The translations under genes were made by a program, and so were the position numbers. A DNA stretch of 48,550 nt, taken from positions 1 to 48,550 of the forward strand of contig PLDF01000110.1 in the NCBI GenBank assembly GCA_003135055.1, written 5' to 3'. Positions 17,693-25,705 of this stretch are shown here, one piece after another (the stretch's first letter is position 1; every line of letters starts with the position of its first letter). Source of the stretch: Bryobacterales bacterium (GTDB lineage Bacteria; Acidobacteriota; Terriglobia; Bryobacterales; Bryobacteraceae). The notes below the pieces were generated by a model. The model was not told the origin of the DNA. It made no database searches and saw nothing but the letters and a program-made list of their open reading frames with translations.

Positions 17693-18463
17693 GTGACCCT
17701 TCGCTGGACAGCAATCGCGATTTTCATAGTGCCCTTATGGGCGCAACACGGAAGCAGCCCTACGGTCAATCCGTATTCGAGCGCGGATCACGAACAGGCA
17801 GGCGCGAAGCTCTTTCGCGGCCAATGCGCCGGGTGCCACGGACCTAACGGCACAGGCACCGGCGCCGGTCCCAATCTCGCTTCGGGGACGTTCCTTCATG
17901 GAGGCTCCGACGAGGCGCTCTTTCGCGCCATCTCCAAAGGCGTGCCGGGGACCTCGATGCCCGCATTCGCCCTAAGCGGCTTGCAGGTTTGGGAAGTAGT
18001 GACGCACATTCGAGCACTTGGAATTCTGCACGATGTCAGTCAGGCCAAAGGCGATGCCGCCGCCGGCGCGACCATCTTTCGGGCTAACTGCTCACGCTGC
18101 CATCGAGTTGGAGACGCCGGAGGACTCACGGGTCCGGATCTCACGTCCATTGCCGCGAGACGTTCCTACGCCGAGTTGCGCGAGTCGCTCCGCGATCCCG
18201 ACGCCGTGGTCGCGCCGCAATACTGGTCCGTGATTGCGACAATGGCTACAGGGCAGACGGTTCGCGGAATTCGATTGAACGAAGACACCTACTCTCTTCA
18301 GGTTCGCGATGAGACGGGGCGCCTGGTCTCGTTGCTGAAACGGAATCTGAAAAGCGTGGCATTGGACCGCCGCTCGCCCATGCCTTCCTTCGCAGGCAAG
18401 CTGTCCGACGGTCAGATGGACGACGTGATCGCATGGTTGACGAGCCTGAGGAGCGAGCAATGA
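17693..18463 (+). CDS. Secreted dihaem cytochrome c
   Basis: A 256-residue exported cytochrome with two c-type haem sites: CAGCH (in RGQCAGCHGPNGTGTG) and CSRCH (in RANCSRCHRVGDAGG). Each sits in its own cytochrome-c fold with downstream methionines (GTSMPAF and SPMPSFAGKLSD) as probable sixth ligands. The likely start is GTG, giving a hydrophobic leader ending PLWAQ. The gene overlaps the PQQ dehydrogenase by 4 bp, so it is almost certainly the electron acceptor of that enzyme in the periplasm. It begins only 31 bp from a divergent operon. The second module resembles the haem-binding domains of Acidobacteria/Planctomycetes PVC-type cytochromes (NLKSVALDRRSPMPSF). Confidence 0.9.
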   Translation: MTLRWTAIAIFIVPLWAQHGSSPTVNPYSSADHEQAGAKLFRGQCAGCHGPNGTGTGAGPNLASGTFLHGGSDEALFRAISKGVPGTSMPAFALSGLQVWEVVTHIRALGILHDVSQAKGDAAAGATIFRANCSRCHRVGDAGGLTGPDLTSIAARRSYAELRESLRDPDAVVAPQYWSVIATMATGQTVRGIRLNEDTYSLQVRDETGRLVSLLKRNLKSVALDRRSPMPSFAGKLSDGQMDDVIAWLTSLRSEQ

Positions 18464-20079
18464 AGTCTGCAATCCTTTTATGCGCGATCGCGCTTATTGC
18501 TGGAGCGCAAGTCCCTTACCAGCGATTGAGCGATGCCGTGCGCGAGCCGCAAAACTGGCTCACCTATAACGGCTCCTACGCCAGCACTCACTACAGCACC
18601 CTCGACCAGATCCGGTCCGACAATGTCTCCGCGCTCGAGCTGAAATGGGTGTGGCAGGCCAACTCGTTGGAGAAGATCGAGGCCACCCCTCTGGTAGTGG
18701 ACGGCGTGATGTACCTGACCGATCCACCCAACGACGTAGTGGCTGTCGATGGCCAGACCGGGCGCGTTTTCTGGCGCTACCATTACGTGCTGCCCGCAGG
18801 CGTCGCCCCTTGTTGTGGCCGGGTGAATCGCGGGCTCGCCATCCTCGGCAATAACCTTTATCTGGGGACTCTCGACGCGCACTTAGTGGCCTTGGATGCC
18901 GCCACTGGCCGCAAGCGCTGGGACGTAAAGGTCGCGGATTACGAACAAGGCTACTCCCTCACTCTGGCGCCGCTCGCCATTCATGACAAGATCATTGTCG
19001 GGCCGGCCGGCGGCGAACTTGGAATCCGCGGTTTCATCGCGGCGTATGACGCGGAGACCGGAAAAGAGCTCTGGCGGTTCAACACGATTCCGGAGCCGGG
19101 CGAGCCAGGGCACGAGACGTGGACTGGCGATTCGTGGAAGCACGGCGGCGCTCCGGTCTGGCTTACCGGGTCGTACGATTCCGAGTTGAACCTGACGTAC
19201 TGGGGCATCGGCAATCCAGGTCCCGACTGGAATCCCGAACTCCGCCTCGGCGACAATCTCTATTCCGATTGTGTCGTGGCACTCGATGCCGACACCGGCA
19301 AGCTGAAGTGGTATTTCCAATTTTCCCCGCACGACGGCTTCGATTTCGACGCGGTGCAGGTCCCCGTCCTGACCGATCTCAGCTGGAAAGGAAAATCGCG
19401 CAAGGCGATGCTGTGGGGGAATCGGAATGGCTTCTTCTATGTGTTGGACCGGAGCAGCGGGGAGTTCCTTTTGGGCCGGCCTTTCGTGAAGCAGACTTGG
19501 ACTGCGGGCCTGGACGAGCGAGGGCGGCCGATCCGTTTGCCGGAACGAATGCCGTCGGCCGAGGGCTCGCTGACTTATCCCGGCGTGCAAGGCGGGACCA
19601 ATTGGTACGCCCCTTCCTTCAGTTCTCTCACGGGCCTCTTCTATCTGACCTCGTGGGACGATTATCCCGGCATTTATTATTCCTGGGAGCAGCCCTATGA
19701 AGCAGGTAAATGGTTTGCCGGCGGCAGCGTTCGGGCGGAGTTGCCGGCTATCACACGGCAGGAGATCCGAACCGCGGGACCGGAAGCTGGTTACGGCGCC
19801 ATCCGCGCACTCGATCCCGCCACCGGCCGGCGCGTCTGGGAATATCGCATGAACGACGTCAGCGATAGCGGACTGCTCACTACGGCCGGCGGCCTTCTCT
19901 TCTCCGGAAATCGCGAAGGCCACTTCCTGGTTTTGAATGCGCGCGACGGCAAACTGCTGTGGACGCGATATCTGGGCGGGCAGGTCGCATCTTCGCCCAT
20001 CACCTGGTCCGTGGACGGACGGCAGTTTGTTTCGATCGCCAGCGGGCACGCCGTATTCACGTTTGGATTGCGCCAATGA
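18460..20079 (+). CDS. PQQ-dependent dehydrogenase
   Basis: A 539-residue eight-bladed propeller quinoprotein with signal peptide (AILLCAIALIAGAQ). Family features: tryptophan-docking repeats (VALDAATGRKRWDVKV, AAYDAETGKELWRF, VALDADTGKLKWYFQ), the vicinal cysteine pair in VAPCCGRVNRG, the GNPGPDWNPELR segment and the PHDGFDFDA segment near the catalytic aspartate. This matches type I PQQ alcohol/glucose dehydrogenases, which pass electrons to a periplasmic cytochrome c; that gene immediately precedes it with ATG/TGA overlap. A GntR regulator overlaps its end in turn. The substrate is unknown; an alcohol or sugar released by the neighbouring glycosidases would fit the context. Confidence 0.93.
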   Translation: MKSAILLCAIALIAGAQVPYQRLSDAVREPQNWLTYNGSYASTHYSTLDQIRSDNVSALELKWVWQANSLEKIEATPLVVDGVMYLTDPPNDVVAVDGQTGRVFWRYHYVLPAGVAPCCGRVNRGLAILGNNLYLGTLDAHLVALDAATGRKRWDVKVADYEQGYSLTLAPLAIHDKIIVGPAGGELGIRGFIAAYDAETGKELWRFNTIPEPGEPGHETWTGDSWKHGGAPVWLTGSYDSELNLTYWGIGNPGPDWNPELRLGDNLYSDCVVALDADTGKLKWYFQFSPHDGFDFDAVQVPVLTDLSWKGKSRKAMLWGNRNGFFYVLDRSSGEFLLGRPFVKQTWTAGLDERGRPIRLPERMPSAEGSLTYPGVQGGTNWYAPSFSSLTGLFYLTSWDDYPGIYYSWEQPYEAGKWFAGGSVRAELPAITRQEIRTAGPEAGYGAIRALDPATGRRVWEYRMNDVSDSGLLTTAGGLLFSGNREGHFLVLNARDGKLLWTRYLGGQVASSPITWSVDGRQFVSIASGHAVFTFGLRQ

Positions 20080-20738
20080 CCACCCCTGCCGTGCAGCAGC
20101 GGCCGCCTCGGCCCAAGCCCCTCGGTGTTGAAATCGTGGAGGCGCTGCAGCGCGAAATTATCGGCGGCAAATTCAAGCCCGGACAAAGACTCGTGGAGCG
20201 CGAACTGATCCGCCGCTTCCGAGTTAGTTCCATCCCCATCCGCGAGGCATTGCAGGAACTACAGAACCGAGGGCTGGCCGTCAAACGCCACAATTGCGGC
20301 TGTTCCGTCGTTCACTTGAGCCGCGTCGAAGTGGCCAGGATCTGCGAACTCCGCCGTGTGCTGGAGCCGCAAGTGATGGAGTGGGCCGCCAGCCGCATTA
20401 CCAAAGAGGGCGCCCAGCGCCTGGAGATCCAGCTGCGTGAACTGGAGTCCGCAGCCAAGGCGAAGGACTACCCCCGGTTTTTCCAGGAAGATTTGAAGTT
20501 CCATCGCATGATCTGGGAAGTGGCCGACAATGCGTATGCTATGCGCGCTCTAGAGACCGTAGTGGGATCACTTTTCGCTTCAGGCATTATCGGTGGCCAG
20601 AATGCGAAGAGGCTCGATTTGCGGGTGGAAGTGCAGAAACATCGCCGCCTGCTCGATGCCATTTCCGATTCCGACCGTCGGCGCGCGGCCTTGGCGTTGC
20701 TAGAAATTGCGGCCGGGTTCGAAACGTACTTGCCCTGA
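20076..20738 (+). CDS. GntR-family regulator with FCD domain
   Basis: A 220-residue transcription factor. The N-terminal winged helix shows the GntR signature (GGKFKPGQRLVERELIRRF, SSIPIREALQELQNRGL). The C-terminal all-helical FCD ligand-binding domain has the usual metal-site pattern (EDLKFHRMIWEVADN, VQKHRRLLDAI). FadR-subfamily members of this kind sense small organic acids. The ATG overlaps the PQQ dehydrogenase stop, so it is the last gene of a three-gene coupled operon and probably autoregulates it; the divergent saccharide operon next door is an obvious second target. An in-frame longer start within the dehydrogenase gene is unlikely. Confidence 0.92.
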   Translation: MTTPAVQQRPPRPKPLGVEIVEALQREIIGGKFKPGQRLVERELIRRFRVSSIPIREALQELQNRGLAVKRHNCGCSVVHLSRVEVARICELRRVLEPQVMEWAASRITKEGAQRLEIQLRELESAAKAKDYPRFFQEDLKFHRMIWEVADNAYAMRALETVVGSLFASGIIGGQNAKRLDLRVEVQKHRRLLDAISDSDRRRAALALLEIAAGFETYLP

Positions 20739-20786
20739 TCCTATCTACCCCTGCCTTTTTATATATGATCATGTCTGGAGCTCCAG

Positions 20787-21152
20787 GTGAGATCGCTCCC
20801 CGTTACGACCTTCTTATCCCTCGCGGGGCCGCGACTCTTCTGAGGGTCCTAGGCCCAAGTCAACACCTACGAACACGGCGACTTCAATCCTGCTGATCTG
20901 GAGCCCCGAGTCCACAGACTCAGCATTCAGGCCATACCCGATTCAAGACCGCTCCGGGCATCGATCACGCTGCCGCGCTCGGAGCGGCTGGTGCTGGCTC
21001 GAAGCGGATCTTGTGATGCGAACTCAGTTTACTATCGAGCCGCTGCGACGCGAGGAGAGCACATCATCAACGGCACGGCCGAGGCGCTGCGATGGGTCGA
21101 ATTCACTTCCAGCGGCACAAGACTCGTCTGTCATCCTGCGACATGTCCTTGA
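20787..21152 (+). pseudogene. Decayed small secreted protein
   Basis: One frame starting at GTG 20787 (preceded by GGAG) gives a signal-peptide-like beginning (VRSLPVTTFLSLAG). It hits TGA at 20841 and TAG at 20850, then runs open for 99 codons to a stop at 21150. The open part begins AQVNTYEHGDFN, as after a signal-peptidase site, and ends with a cysteine-bearing tail (SGSCDANSVYYRAA, LVCHPATCP). Reading 20824-20849 in the neighbouring frame gives GAATLLRVLG, so a +1/-1 pair of indels would restore one protein of about 120 residues. No family recognised. It sits between the GntR regulator and the esterase, all on the plus strand. Confidence 0.45.
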
Positions 21153-21245
21153 AGGTGTACTTTTGATCGGACCGCGCGTCAATATCTGCTCGATCTTTGG
21201 TGCGATATACTCCGAAACGGATCTCTTTCTCTCACGGAGGCGAGC

Positions 21246-22829
21246 TTGATTCAGAAACGTACCGGCAGGAAGCTTACCAGTACCGTAGCCGGCCTCTTCA
21301 CACTGTGCACCTTGACGGCGCTGCGAGCCGATGTTAAACCGGCGGCGCTATTCGGCGACCACATGGTCCTACAGCAGGGCATGTCCGTGCCGGTCTGGGG
21401 ATGGGCCGATTCGGGCGAGCAGGTCACCGTGACTATCGCCGGTCAAAAGCAGTCGGCCACCGCCGCGGCGGACCGCAAATGGATGGTCCGGCTGACGAAT
21501 CTGCGCTCTTCCACGGACCCGATCGAAATGACTATCGCAGGCAAGAATACCATCTGGATCGTGGACATTCTGGTCGGCGAAGTTTGGCTGGGATCGGGGC
21601 AGTCGAACATGGACTTTGTCGTATCGGGCGACCAGGTCAAATACCCTCGCATGGCCCAGCGGTTCGCCGGCGTTGTCAATGAGGCGGAGGAGATTGCCGC
21701 GGCCAACTGTCCCAACATCCGCGAATTCCGAGTGCCTCTTAAGACAACCGAAACGCCTCTGGACGATGTCGCAGGCAAATGGCAAGTGTGTACTCCCGAA
21801 ACGGTGCCGGGCTTTTCGGCCATCGCGTACTTCTTTTCGCGCGATTTGCAAAGAGCGATTCACGAGCCCATCGGCTTCATCACGTCAGCGTTCGGAGCGA
21901 GCTGCGCGCAGGCTTGGGTGAGCAAAGATGTGCTGGATACCGATCCGCGTCTCAAGACAATCATGGACGGGTTTGCGGCGCAGGTGTCCGCGTTCCAAAC
22001 CGCTGCCGCGGGAGGGGCCGAAAACTCCACTCCGCCTCCGGCCGCGGTGGCCGCACGCGGCGGGGGCGATCCCTTCCGCAACCAGCACAACCCGTACGTC
22101 CTGTGGAACGGCATGATCAAGCCGATTCAGCCTTATGCCATTCGCGGCGTCCTGTGGTATCAGGGCGAATCCATCACGGAGGGCCTGCAGCTATACCCAG
22201 TGGTGATGGAGCATGTAATCGAGAGCTGGCGTCAGCAGTGGGGACAAGGCGCTTTCCCCTTCTACTTCGTCCAACTCGCGGCCCAGGATGCCGACAGCAA
22301 TCGTCCCGAAGTGCGCGAAGCTCAGGCTCAGGCGCTCAAGGTCCCCAACACGCGGATGGCTGTCGCCATGGATATCGGCGAAAGGAAGAACGTCCACCCC
22401 AAGAACAAGCAGGAACTGTGCGAGCGCCTTGCGCGCATCGCCCGCGCCAATGTGTACGGCGAGAAAATTGAATACTACGGCCCGATGTACGACTCGATGC
22501 AGGTGGAAGGCCCGTCCATCCGCGTTAAGTTCACGCATGTCGGCGGAGGACTGGTGTCTAGAGGCGGCGAACTTAAGTGGTTCCAAATCGCCGGCGGCGA
22601 TAGGAACTTCGTCGATGGCGCCGCGAAGATCGATGGCAATACGGTAGTGGTCACTGCCCCCGGCATCACGGATCCGACGGCGGTTCGATACGCGTGGCAT
22701 CGATGGCCGGAAGGCGCTAATCTCTACAATGCAGACGGTCTGCCGGCGCCGCAGTTCCGATCCGACGACTGGGCGTTGTCTGGCTCTGCTCCCGCAGCGG
22801 GTGGCCGGGGTCTCCGCCGCCGAGATTAG
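21246..22829 (+). CDS. Sialate O-acetylesterase-like (SGNH) protein
   Basis: A secreted 527-residue esterase of the sialate O-acetylesterase family. The first codon is TTG, placed 6 bases after CGGAGGCG, and begins a signal peptide ending near LRAD. Features are the N-terminal VKPAALFGDHMVLQQGMSVPVWGWA domain, the nucleophile block LGSGQSNMDF (Ser), the oxyanion-like LWYQGES, and a DIGERKNVHPKNK segment with the catalytic histidine. The usual family ending (ANLYNADGLPAPQFRSDDW) is followed by about 17 unusual residues rich in Ala, Gly and Arg, so the natural stop may have been lost. Function by family: removal of acetyl groups from sugars, consistent with the polysaccharide genes upstream. 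Confidence 0.9.
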   Translation: MIQKRTGRKLTSTVAGLFTLCTLTALRADVKPAALFGDHMVLQQGMSVPVWGWADSGEQVTVTIAGQKQSATAAADRKWMVRLTNLRSSTDPIEMTIAGKNTIWIVDILVGEVWLGSGQSNMDFVVSGDQVKYPRMAQRFAGVVNEAEEIAAANCPNIREFRVPLKTTETPLDDVAGKWQVCTPETVPGFSAIAYFFSRDLQRAIHEPIGFITSAFGASCAQAWVSKDVLDTDPRLKTIMDGFAAQVSAFQTAAAGGAENSTPPPAAVAARGGGDPFRNQHNPYVLWNGMIKPIQPYAIRGVLWYQGESITEGLQLYPVVMEHVIESWRQQWGQGAFPFYFVQLAAQDADSNRPEVREAQAQALKVPNTRMAVAMDIGERKNVHPKNKQELCERLARIARANVYGEKIEYYGPMYDSMQVEGPSIRVKFTHVGGGLVSRGGELKWFQIAGGDRNFVDGAAKIDGNTVVVTAPGITDPTAVRYAWHRWPEGANLYNADGLPAPQFRSDDWALSGSAPAAGGRGLRRRD

Positions 22830-23382
22830 GAAGATGATTCGCTAGGCCAAAGTGTGATCTCTAGCAGAGGCTGGCAGCAGCGTCCAACTGGCCAATGCTC
22901 ACACACGTTTGCCGAAATGTCGGAAACCATTTAGGATGTGAACGGATAATGACAAAGTACTCGGCCGGGCTTCGCCTTCGGTTCCGCGATGCAACCCAAG
23001 GGTCCTGGCGCCGCCATGGACGGGCCAAGCGCGATCAGACACTACTTGATCGACCCGACCTGCAAAATTTTCCCGTATAATTTCGAGACTCTCTGCCCGT
23101 GGGCGTATTCCACTGAGGGAGGCAGAGTCGGGGCGAAGCGACGCTGGTTATTCGTATCATGTCCGAAGTGCCCAGTTCATTCAAGAGGTTTCTGATAAGA
23201 GAAGACAAGCAGCATCATTTGTTTTCCAATCATCTCGTCTTTGCTTGGCGCATTCCGCTCGAAGTGGGGCACGATACCGCCGGGAGAGGAGCGCCGAAGG
23301 GCACTGGAGTTTCTCGGCCAAGTGCCTGCCAATCTGGTTGGTCCACGACGCGACCACACGCGACCGATTTCCAGATCCCTCG
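22830..23382. other. Intergenic debris
   Basis: No complete gene is seen. One short coding-like stretch (23016-23195) is listed separately. The rest shows no family similarity I can name and borders a group II intron remnant. Confidence 0.4.
23016..23195 (+). CDS. Short hypothetical ORF, possible fragment
   Basis: A 59-codon frame (MDGPSAIRHYLIDPTCKIFP...) ending in VSCPKCPVHSRGF. The CxxC near the end and the amino-acid mix look more protein-like than the other frames, but there is no clear ribosome site and no family match I recognise. It may be a broken piece of a larger gene. Confidence 0.25.
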   Translation: MDGPSAIRHYLIDPTCKIFPYNFETLCPWAYSTEGGRVGAKRRWLFVSCPKCPVHSRGF

Positions 23383-23780
23383 GCAAAGTGTTCACGATCT
23401 GTTGCGTCCCAGTCTGTGTATCCCGTGGGAGGAAGTGCGCGATCAGCTCAACGCGAAGTTGGTTGGTTGGCAAAACTACTTCCGCTATGGCAACGGTGGC
23501 GAAGGCGTATCAGGGAGTGAATCTCTACGTTTACGATCGTGTCAGGCACTTTCTTCGGCGTCGGCACAAGGCCACCTCATCCAAAGGCAGTACTCAGTTT
23601 CCGATCACTGCGGTGCTCGGTTCGCTGGGCGTCCACCGGATGCGAATGGCTCGGCGCTGACCTGCGTGGGCGTCGTGTGAAGTCTGTCGGAAAGAGGGAT
23701 GCTGGAAATCGGCACGTCCGGTTTGATGAGCGGGGAGGGGAAACGGGCCATTTAGCACGGTGCCTTTCCTCGACTCTACA
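23383..23780 (+). mobile_element. Group II intron 3' remnant: maturase C-terminus plus domain V/VI
   Basis: The translated sequence matches the end of bacterial group II intron reverse transcriptase/maturases. LLRPSLCIPWEEVRDQLNAK and LVGWQNYFRYG continue in another frame as TVAKAYQGVNLYVYDRVRHF, LRRRHKATSSKGSTQF and LGSLGVHRMRMARR. One extra A at 23494-23495 causes the shift. After the stop comes a domain V-like hairpin region (GGATGCTGGAAATCGGCACGTCC) and the typical tail ending CCTTTCCTCGACTCTAC. The 5' strand of domain V reads AAGAGGGATGC where GAGCCGGATGC is expected, so the ribozyme core is damaged. The intron's 5' part and RT domains are absent. This is a dead fragment. Confidence 0.8.
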
Positions 23781-23899
23781 CACCATTAGAGTACGCCGCG
23801 CCATGAGGGCGGTTAATTGAGAACGTATTGGTACCGTGCCGCGTCAGCTTTCGCTAGAAATGTAGTTCAGATCTGCCAGCGGCAATTCACGAACGCAAT

Positions 23900-23917
23900 T
23901 ATTCCATTTATTCCATT
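23900..23917. repeat. Tandem 9-bp repeat TATTCCATT x2
   Basis: Two perfect head-to-tail copies lie 100 bp before the left tRNA-Gly fragment. Similar pairs of short direct repeats lie beside the other tRNA fragments in this window. Confidence 0.6.
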
Positions 23918-24017
23918 AACGGCGGATTTGAAGAACGGCCACGAGGAATCAGTGAGTTAGGTTGCCTTGTATCAACGCCTTAGACGCATAAGTCTTTTAT
24001 TGACAAACGCCGGTTAA

Positions 24018-24073
24018 CTTCCCAAGCTGGACGTCGCCGGTTCGAACCCGGTCTCCCGCTCCATCTTTTCAAC
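24018..24073 (+). repeat. 3' half of tRNA-Gly(CCC): left att-like repeat
   Basis: The sequence starts in the anticodon loop (CTTCCCAAGCTGG, anticodon CCC). It then has a variable loop, a T-arm (GCCGGTTCGAACCCGGT) and the acceptor strand CTCCCGCTCCA with encoded CCA at 24061-24063, followed by TCTTTTCAAC. The 5' half (acceptor, D-arm, 5' anticodon stem) is absent, so it is not a functional tRNA. Such 3' halves starting at the anticodon loop are typical of tyrosine-integrase attachment sites. A near-identical copy lies at 40216-40272 in the same orientation. Confidence 0.82.
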
Positions 24074-24096
24074 GACTTGCAGATGGCGCTGACTCT

Positions 24097-24183
24097 GAAC
24101 ACCGTTTGAACACCATTTAGAGATATCCCCTCTATAAGCCGATCACACGAAAGAACCTTGATCCCACCGCCTGAACACCGTTT
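24097..24183. repeat. GAACACCRTTT repeats (three copies) beside the left tRNA fragment
   Basis: GAACACCGTTT (24097-24107) and GAACACCATTT (24108-24118) are tandem; a third copy GAACACCGTTT lies at 24173-24183. Two more copies occur near the other tRNA-Gly fragment at 40100-40121. They could be integrase arm-type or accessory sites of a former element. Confidence 0.6.
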
Positions 24184-24379
24184 AGCGACATCGACCATGG
24201 TGATTCAAAAGCTATATGTTCTGTTACTTGAGACGTCCGAGTCTATTGGCGATTGCCAGCGGAACGGGGCTCGGGGAGGGGTGATGTGGCGCAGGCTGGG
24301 AGAATGCGTCGATTCGAATCGCTAGCGATGGAAGACATTTCGGGCGATCTGTCGCGAATCTATCTCTTGCGGGAATCGA

Positions 24380-24781
24380 TCAGTTGTGCACCGAAATTGC
24401 TGCTGCGATCTGTTCTATGACGGCGATATTCGCAACCAGGTTTGCGGGCAAGTCATAACGGGCCTGGAGATAGGATGGCTTGTTGTAGCTCACTTGGGTC
24501 CCACCGTCGGCCCGTTCTGCGATCAGGATTTTGAGCGGAAGTTCGAGAGCGCTATCCGGAGCCGCGATCATGACGGGAGTGCCGGCTTCTGGCTTTCCAA
24601 AAATCACCAGCTTCGTTTCATGCATCTCGATCCCGGCCTTCGCGGCTTCACCGCTGTGGTCGACCACCGCGAATAAGGTGATGCCCTTGTCTCGCAGAAT
24701 CGCCAGCAGGCGGCGAAGCACTTCCGCAACCGATTCCCGGCTGACCAGCCGCGCGATCCCATTATCGGAGGTGGTTGTCAT
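24380..24781 (-). CDS. DUF302 family protein
   Basis: A 133-residue DUF302 protein: AEVLRRLLAILRDKGITLFA, VDHSGEAAKAGIEM, ETKLVIFGKPEAGTPVM and LELPLKILI are the family core. DUF302 proteins are small alpha/beta domains found in stress and redox operons; no enzymatic role is established. It is the last gene of the seven-gene operon, and its ATG overlaps the upstream hydrolase stop by 4 bp, so it is translationally coupled. There is no signal peptide, so it is probably cytoplasmic. Function here is unknown. Confidence 0.88.
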   Translation of the reverse strand: MTTTSDNGIARLVSRESVAEVLRRLLAILRDKGITLFAVVDHSGEAAKAGIEMHETKLVIFGKPEAGTPVMIAAPDSALELPLKILIAERADGGTQVSYNKPSYLQARYDLPANLVANIAVIEQIAAAISVHN

Positions 24782-25671
24782 TTCATGCTCCTTGGATCGA
24801 GTTGCTTCTGGAGAAAATCCCTCATGCTTCGAACGATCTCTTCGAGGTGGGTCTCCAGTGCGAAGTGGCCTGTTGGCAATAGTTGTACTTCCGCGTCGGG
24901 TAGATCGCGTTGAAACGCTTTTGCTCCCGCCGGGATGAAGTAGGGATCCAGCGCTCCCCAGATCGCAAGGAGCGGTGGCTTGCTCTCGCGGAAGTAGGCG
25001 TGGAATTCGGGATACAGGCGAACGTTGCTGGCGTAGTCTAGGAAGAGATCCAGCTGGATTTCAACGTTCCCGGGACGCTCCAGTAAAGCCGCATCCAGGG
25101 TGTAGCCTTCGGGCCGGATCAAGCTCGGATCGGGGATGCCGGACTGATATTCACGACGGAGACCTTCGCGAGTAAGCGCCGGGCGAATAAGATTGCGGTT
25201 CTCCGCGGTGGGTTCCCGCCAATAACGCTGGAGCGGTTGCCACGCATCCCCAAGACCTTCCTCGTATGCATTGCCGTTCTGCGAGACGATGGCCCAGATG
25301 CGTTCCGGCGCCAGGAGTACCAGGCGAAAGCCCGTGGGCGCGCCGTAATCGAAGACGTACATTGCGAACCTTGCAAGTCCCAGAGCCTCGATGAAGCGGA
25401 GCATTGTGTTCGCCAGAGCGGCGAAGGTGTAGACGTAGTTGCGCTCTGGAGGAATTTCCGTAAAGCCGAAGCCCGGGAGGTCCGGAGCGATGACACGGTA
25501 GCGATCCGCAAGCCTCGGGATGAGGTCGCGGTATTGAAACGATGACGTCGGAAATCCGTGAAGCAGGAGGACGACCGGCGCATTCGCTGGCCCGGCTTCG
25601 CGATAGAACACGCGGACGCCATCCGCGTCGACGTAGTGGTGGGAGGTGAAGGGGATCGTAATTTCGCTCAT
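24778..25671 (-). CDS. Alpha/beta hydrolase, epoxide hydrolase/haloalkane dehalogenase-like
   Basis: A 297-residue cytoplasmic alpha/beta hydrolase. The oxyanion motif HGFPTSSFQYRDLIP is followed by the nucleophile elbow VFDYGAP, in which the nucleophile is Asp, not Ser, as in epoxide hydrolases and haloalkane dehalogenases. A second acidic residue in IWGALDPYF and the histidine in LPTGHFALETH complete a triad. In the same operon are a haloacid-dehalogenase-like protein and an alcohol oxidoreductase, which would suit a haloalkane or epoxide pathway. It starts 34 bp after the P460 gene and overlaps the DUF302 gene. Epoxide versus halide specificity cannot be decided from these motifs. Confidence 0.9.
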   Translation of the reverse strand: MSEITIPFTSHHYVDADGVRVFYREAGPANAPVVLLLHGFPTSSFQYRDLIPRLADRYRVIAPDLPGFGFTEIPPERNYVYTFAALANTMLRFIEALGLARFAMYVFDYGAPTGFRLVLLAPERIWAIVSQNGNAYEEGLGDAWQPLQRYWREPTAENRNLIRPALTREGLRREYQSGIPDPSLIRPEGYTLDAALLERPGNVEIQLDLFLDYASNVRLYPEFHAYFRESKPPLLAIWGALDPYFIPAGAKAFQRDLPDAEVQLLPTGHFALETHLEEIVRSMRDFLQKQLDPRSMK

Positions 25672-25705
25672 AAAGTGATGCTCGCTTTCTCTACTGCGCT
25701 CCTGA

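Noticed and set aside
24018..24063. Functional tRNA-Gly gene
   Set aside because: Only the 3' half from the anticodon loop is present; no acceptor 5' strand or D-arm upstream. The same holds for 40216-40262 and 40591-40636.
24097..24183. Short CRISPR or repeat-protein array from the GAACACC copies
   Set aside because: Only three 11-bp copies with irregular spacing and no cas genes.
23980..24198. Minus-strand 72-codon frame across the left tRNA-Gly fragment (ends with a GRPGSNRRRPAWE-like stretch)
   Set aside because: The distinctive residues are the translation of tRNA sequence, a well-known source of false proteins; the GAACACC repeats explain the rest.
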